Assembly: GCA_027074805.1 (NCBI GenBank)
Contig: JALTCK010000066.1
Coordinates: 1-7,830, forward strand
Origin: Thermococcus sp.
GTDB lineage: Archaea > Methanobacteriota_B > Thermococci > Thermococcales > Thermococcaceae
Direction: 5' to 3'
DNA: 7,830 nucleotides
Both the position numbers and the translations under genes were made by a program. A model generated the notes under the pieces. That model had not been told where the DNA came from. It saw only the letters and a program-made list of their open reading frames with translations, and made no database searches. Of the stretch, positions 5,333 to 7,830 are shown one piece after another. Positions within the stretch are counted from its first letter, which is position 1; each line of letters begins with the position of its first letter.

Positions 5333-5667
5333 CTTTCACCACCGAGGAGCTTGAACCTTATTGCTATGACACCGTAGCGATTCTCCTTCCATTTGGGGTA
5401 CATTCCATGGAACCTCTTAACGGCCCGTTCGAAGTTGGGCTCGTCAGGGAAGACCTTGGGAATGGGCTCCTCCCGCAGGGCCTGTCTGAATGTCTCATAG
5501 GTTTTGACCCCGGTCACAACCGCCGGGACTGACTCGTTGAAGATTATCTTATCCCCGGGTTTGATGTTCTTGAGGTAAGGATACGCCGCCCTGACCTCTA
5601 TCCTTTTTTTTCCCGACTTGATCTGGTCGAGGTAATCCTCCTTTACCCTGAGCCTGTAAACCTTCAT
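5329..5667 (-). CDS. Small ASCH domain protein
   Basis: A 112-residue, single-domain ASCH protein and first gene of the two-gene ASCH operon. It shows MKVYRLRVKEDYLDQIKSGK, the signature GKKRIEVR (about 19-26), NIKPGDKIIFN, a helical insert with FPDEPNFERAVKRF (73-86), and the final strand YGVIAIRFKLL. At the position where YqfB and the neighbouring ASCH protein have Thr it has Glu. It therefore belongs to a different ASCH subfamily, and an amidohydrolase activity like that of YqfB is less likely. ATG 5667 has GAGGG (minus strand, 5674-5678) 6 bases upstream and a TATA box at about 5704-5711. RNA binding or processing is the general expectation for the family; the specific target is unknown. 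Confidence 0.8.
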   Translation of the reverse strand: MKVYRLRVKEDYLDQIKSGKKRIEVRAAYPYLKNIKPGDKIIFNESVPAVVTGVKTYETFRQALREEPIPKVFPDEPNFERAVKRFHGMYPKWKENRYGVIAIRFKLLGGER

Positions 5668-5698
5668 TTTTATCCCTCTATTTACACTCTAACTCAAT

Positions 5699-5714
5699 GG
5701 AAACTTTTAAATCC
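5699..5714. promoter_or_regulatory. Shared bidirectional BRE/TATA element
   Basis: GGAAACTTTTAAATCC reads as BRE-TATA on both strands: GGAAAC plus TTTTAAAT forward, and AAAGGA plus TTTAAAAG reverse. Counting about 25 bases from its centre predicts starts near 5733 for the pilin gene and near 5683 for the ASCH genes. Each leaves a leader of about 15 bases that holds a good ribosome binding site (AGGTG at 5736-5740; GAGGG at 5674-5678). One element may serve both operons. Confidence 0.6.
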
Positions 5715-5747
5715 TTTAGCGTCCAGTGTAGATATAGGTGTGAGATC

Positions 5748-5915
5748 ATGAAGCGCGGTGCCCAAGCAGCGATCGAGTATCTCTTTATGCTTGCGGCGGT
5801 CTTGGTTCTCGTTCTCTATGCTGCTAGAGTAGTGCTCAATGGTACTAGGGACATGACAAACGAAATTAACAACTACGTCAAGAGCATGCGTGAGAAAATC
5901 CTTGAAGGCCTTTGA
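5748..5915 (+). CDS. Class III signal peptide (pilin-like) protein
   Basis: A 55-residue secreted pilin-like subunit. MKRGA precedes a probable prepilin cleavage site between A5 and Q6. Q6 is then +1 and E10 is +5, followed by the hydrophobic YLFMLAAVLVLVLYAARVVL (11-30), which matches the archaeal class III signal peptide pattern (Q...E...hydrophobic). The short mature tail (31-55) is polar and charged. ATG 5748 is chosen because AGGTG lies 7 bases upstream and the basic n-region begins there. An upstream in-frame ATG at 5697 lies inside the promoter and would add an uncharacteristic leader. The peptidase gene starts 9 bases downstream. Together they look like a pilin and its processing enzyme. 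The very small size suggests a minor pilin or a component of another type IV pilus-like structure. Confidence 0.85.
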   Translation: MKRGAQAAIEYLFMLAAVLVLVLYAARVVLNGTRDMTNEINNYVKSMREKILEGL

Positions 5916-5924
5916 GGTGGAATC

Positions 5925-7130
5925 ATGGAGTATCTCCCCCTTCTTCTAGGCTTAGTTATGGGGGTCGTTACTTCTTACACTGACATAAAAACCGGTTTCA
6001 TCGACGACATCCATGTCTTCCCGACCCTAGCCCTCCTTGGAAAGATCCGGGGGTGGGAAGAGGAAGAGTCAGGGAGCATACTGGACAGGATACCGATTCC
6101 CGTTGTTGAAGGGGGTGTGTTCTATTACCTCTACAAGGGGATCTCTTCAGGCGACTATTTTCTAGCGCTCTCAGGGTTGTTGGCATTCATCCTCGGCTCT
6201 GGAATTGGATGGTTACTCTACTGGATAGGCGCCTGGGCCAGTGGCGATGCCGTAATCCTCGCCGGATTCTCCACACTCATGCCCTATGCCCCGTCATGGG
6301 TTGTGGTAGCTCCTCCATACGCTGTGTATTATCCACTCTACTCTCTTACGATTTTTCTGAACAGTATAATTTCGATATTTCCTTTCATATTCCTCTATGC
6401 CCTGGGTGTTATACTATTCAGGAAGCAGTTTGAGGAACTTCGGAATATATTCACTGAGGGAGCGAAGCTCACTGCCGAGGTCTCCCTGTGGATAATAGCT
6501 GCTCTTGGCTTCAGGTTGATCCTCTATGACTTTACCGGAGTGGCCATAGTGGGAATATGGTCGTGGCTTTTTATGATGGTGGTGATATACGTCCTCGGGA
6601 AGTTCAGGAAGGTTGGTGATATAATCGGCCTTGCGGTGCTGGCTTACCTTCTCTACACCGACCCCATGCCGATGGTAAGGGCTTTTCTTAAAGTTTTGGC
6701 GATGCTCTACCTCTTCAAGGTGTTCTTCTCCCTCGTCAAGTTCATGAGAACGGGCGTCCTCATGGAGGAGGTGCCCGTCGAGGAGCTCGGGGAGTGGGAC
6801 ATACTCGGGGAGACGGTGTTCGAGAGAGATGGTGAAGTCCTCAGGGACAGGAGCGACCTCTTCACCCGCATGAAGAACGCCGTAACTTCGGCCGATCCAT
6901 CCCTCCTCAGGCCGGACTACGGGAGGGTAATAGCGTCCCCAACCGCGGAGGGCCTTAAGAGAGAGCAGATAGAGGAGCTCAGGAAACTCGTTGAAGAGGG
7001 AAAACTCGAGAACCGCTTTTTGAGGAAGAAGTCCATGCCCTTCGCTCCGGCCCTCTTTCTCGGTTTCCTGATAAGCTACTTCTGGGGGGATATCTTCTGG
7101 TGGATTCAGCTCAAACTGGGAGGAATGTGA
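5925..7130 (+). CDS. A24 family (prepilin peptidase-like) membrane aspartyl protease
   Basis: A 401-residue polytopic membrane protein of the archaeal prepilin/preflagellin peptidase group. The first catalytic Asp is D20 in SYTDIKTGFIDD right after the first membrane segment, and the second is D108 in WASGDAVILAG. The canonical GxGD reads ASGD here. Hydrophobic segments lie at about 1-18, 76-103, 125-165, 186-225, 233-272 and 373-395. Residues about 275-370 are a charged soluble segment, and the end (MPFAPALFLGFLISYFWGD) matches the archaeal A24 C-terminal extension as I remember it. It is much longer than bacterial PilD-like cores or FlaK, which is usual for this archaeal branch (EppA-like). 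GAGGTG overlapping the stop of the pilin-like gene is the ribosome binding site, so the two are co-translated. Likely role: removal of the class III signal peptide from pilin-like substrates at the cytoplasmic face. Confidence 0.85.
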   Translation: MEYLPLLLGLVMGVVTSYTDIKTGFIDDIHVFPTLALLGKIRGWEEEESGSILDRIPIPVVEGGVFYYLYKGISSGDYFLALSGLLAFILGSGIGWLLYWIGAWASGDAVILAGFSTLMPYAPSWVVVAPPYAVYYPLYSLTIFLNSIISIFPFIFLYALGVILFRKQFEELRNIFTEGAKLTAEVSLWIIAALGFRLILYDFTGVAIVGIWSWLFMMVVIYVLGKFRKVGDIIGLAVLAYLLYTDPMPMVRAFLKVLAMLYLFKVFFSLVKFMRTGVLMEEVPVEELGEWDILGETVFERDGEVLRDRSDLFTRMKNAVTSADPSLLRPDYGRVIASPTAEGLKREQIEELRKLVEEGKLENRFLRKKSMPFAPALFLGFLISYFWGDIFWWIQLKLGGM

Positions 7131-7136
7131 GAAAAC

Positions 7137-7177
7137 GATTTAAAACGAGGGCATAATCCTAATCCAGCCCTTATACA
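7137..7177 (+). promoter_or_regulatory. Candidate promoters of the second C/D RNA
   Basis: Two TATA-like elements precede the RNA: GATTTAAAAC (7137-7146), with GAAAA upstream, and CTTATACA (7170-7177). From the second, initiation would fall near 7199, about 20 bases before the mature RNA. From the first, it would fall near 7168, with more 5' trimming. The intervening 30 bases contain no gene. Confidence 0.4.
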
Positions 7178-7194
7178 TCCCCTGCGGAGGGATG
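7176..7194 (+). other. Short GC-rich hairpin
   Basis: CATCCC (7176-7181) and GGGATG (7189-7194) pair around a 7-base loop CTGCGGA. An alternative register gives a GCGG tetraloop with one bulged C. No T-run follows, so it is not an obvious terminator. It may lie in the leader of a precursor of the C/D RNA. Confidence 0.35.
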
Positions 7195-7216
7195 AAGCAA
7201 GCCAGGTCGGGCCAAC

Positions 7217-7276
7217 AGGGGGATGACGAGCTTTTGCTTTGCTGATGAGTGATGAGCACGCCCTTCCCCGACCCCT
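7217..7276 (+). ncRNA. Box C/D guide RNA, targets unassigned
   Basis: Elements in order: stem AGGGG (7217-7221), C box ATGACGA (7223-7229), 12-nt guide GCTTTTGCTTTG (7230-7241), perfect D' box CTGA (7242-7245), 3-nt spacer TGA, perfect C' box GTGATGA (7249-7255), 12-nt guide GCACGCCCTTCC (7256-7267), D box CCGA (7268-7271), stem CCCCT (7272-7276). The 5-bp terminal stem plus a GAU bulge makes a kink-turn. The internal C'/D' pair with a 3-nt spacer is textbook for archaea. The C and D boxes each differ from consensus at the position that normally forms the U-U pair, which here would be C-C. By the D+5 rule the D' guide would methylate the G in CAAAG of CAAAGCAAAAGC, and the D guide the G in GGAAG of GGAAGGGCGUGC. 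I recognise neither target. The RNA lies between the peptidase gene and the convergent HAD gene and ends on the HAD stop codon. Confidence 0.85.
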
Positions 7277-7830
7277 CAGATCAGGCTGGCAATTATCTCC
7301 TTCACTTCCCTGAGGCTCTCAACGTTGTGGTCACCCTCAACACCTTCATGGGGGTTTATCGCTATACTCACGTCAGCTTCCTTGAACATGCTCAGGTCGT
7401 TGTAGCCGTCGCCCACCGCAACGGTAAGCTCAGGCTTTAACTCCTCCTTCAGCTCGCGCAGAATGACCCCCTTGCTCTTGAAGTCCACCAGAGGGTTCAC
7501 CTTCCCAGTAACGACGCCGTCTTCATCAAAGAGCAGCTCGTTGGCGTAGACATAGTCAACGCCGAGCTCTCTAGCTATCCTCCCCGCGAGGCACATCAGG
7601 CCGCTCGAGAGAATGGCTATTTTGAAGTCGTTCTCCCTGAGAAACTCGATGAGCTCCTTCGCACCTTCCATGTACTCGACCGAGTTCACCCACTCCAGTA
7701 TCTCCTCCCTCGTGTGCCCCTTCCAGAGGGATGCATCCAACTCGGCCCACTTCACGTAGTCAATCTTTCCGGAGAAGAAGAGCTCGGCGTACTCCTTCCC
7801 CCTCTCCCACGTTCCAAAGCGCTTGTGCAG
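7276..7830 (-). CDS. Phosphoserine phosphatase-like HAD-IB hydrolase (5' end outside the window)
   Basis: This partial gene has 184 visible C-terminal residues. The frame is open to the window edge, and an internal GTG at 7755 is not the start. The fragment begins LHKRFGTWERGKEYAELFFS, the cap region that normally follows motif I in this group. It continues with motif II ILSSGL (73-78), motif III Lys in FKSKG (K118/K120) and motif IV VGDGYNDLSMF (139-149), which binds Mg. These are the features of HAD-IB phosphatases such as SerB. The missing N-terminal part should carry the DxD nucleophile motif and be about 20-30 residues long. Phosphoserine is the best-known substrate of the group, but archaeal paralogues differ, so only a phosphatase call is made. 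It converges on the peptidase operon, and the C/D RNA touches its stop codon. Confidence 0.85.
   Translation of the reverse strand: MHKRFGTWERGKEYAELFFSGKIDYVKWAELDASLWKGHTREEILEWVNSVEYMEGAKELIEFLRENDFKIAILSSGLMCLAGRIARELGVDYVYANELLFDEDGVVTGKVNPLVDFKSKGVILRELKEELKPELTVAVGDGYNDLSMFKEADVSIAINPHEGVEGDHNVESLREVKEIIASLI

Noticed and set aside
5697..5747. N-terminal extension of the pilin-like protein
   Set aside because: The upstream ATG is within the BRE/TATA element, and class III signal peptides have a short basic n-region as found from 5748.
7160..7217. Possible H/ACA guide RNA ending in ACA at 7215-7217
   Set aside because: Only a 4-bp lower stem (GCCC/GGGC) can form, the 3' pocket would be too large, and there is no clear kink-turn. 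The ACA is better explained as sequence before the C/D terminal stem.
7201..7290. Extended GCCAG/CTGGC pairing around the second C/D RNA
   Set aside because: Five pairs at 80-base distance, with one arm inside the HAD coding region, can arise by chance; not needed for the RNA fold.

Overview
The window looks like a chromosomal segment of a hyperthermophilic euryarchaeon of the order Thermococcales, most likely Thermococcus or a close relative. The evidence is a set of typical Thermococcales proteins (DUF62 SAM hydrolase, the protein-only tRNA methylase aTrm56, a CDP-alcohol lipid synthase, a class III signal-peptide pilin with an archaeal A24 peptidase), GGAGGT/GGTGAT-type ribosome binding sites, BRE/TATA-type promoters and very tight gene packing. 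I see no CRISPR array, insertion sequence, tRNA or rRNA gene, and no gene-free stretch longer than about 170 bases.

Layout. A minus-strand SAM hydroxide adenosyltransferase (40-819) is divergent from a plus-strand operon. That operon holds a secreted lipoprotein with a transglutaminase-like fold (870-2474), aTrm56 (2471-3019, ATGA overlap) and a probable archaetidylinositol phosphate synthase (3009-3575). Converging on it is a minus-strand HAD protein (3646-4347). A divergent intergenic region with repeated TGAC motifs separates that gene from a small stand-alone RAM/AsnC ligand-binding protein (4510-4782). Two overlapping minus-strand ASCH-domain genes follow (4763-5332 and 5329-5667). They share a promoter region with a plus-strand pair: a 55-residue pilin-like class III signal-peptide protein (5748-5915) and its likely processing peptidase (5925-7130). 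The window ends in a partial minus-strand phosphoserine-phosphatase-like HAD gene (7276-7830).

The least obvious content is two plus-strand box C/D guide RNAs that are not protein genes, at about 3580-3646 and 7217-7276. Each has C, D', C' and D elements, two guide spacers of exactly 12 nt, and a G/C-rich terminal stem. Each sits between convergent genes and ends on the stop codon of a HAD gene. The D' guide of the first is complementary over 11 nt to the highly conserved helix 71 segment of 23S rRNA, which predicts 2'-O-methylation near C1934 (E. coli numbering). I recognise no target for the second.

Functional themes are RNA modification (two C/D guides, aTrm56, and ASCH proteins that may act on or bind RNA), cell-surface and membrane biology (lipoprotein, inositol phospholipid synthase, pilin and peptidase), and small-molecule sensing (RAM domain). 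I do not see one single new system. The C/D RNAs, the catalytically degenerate transglutaminase fold, the ASCH pair and the repeated TGAC motifs are the parts most worth a second look.
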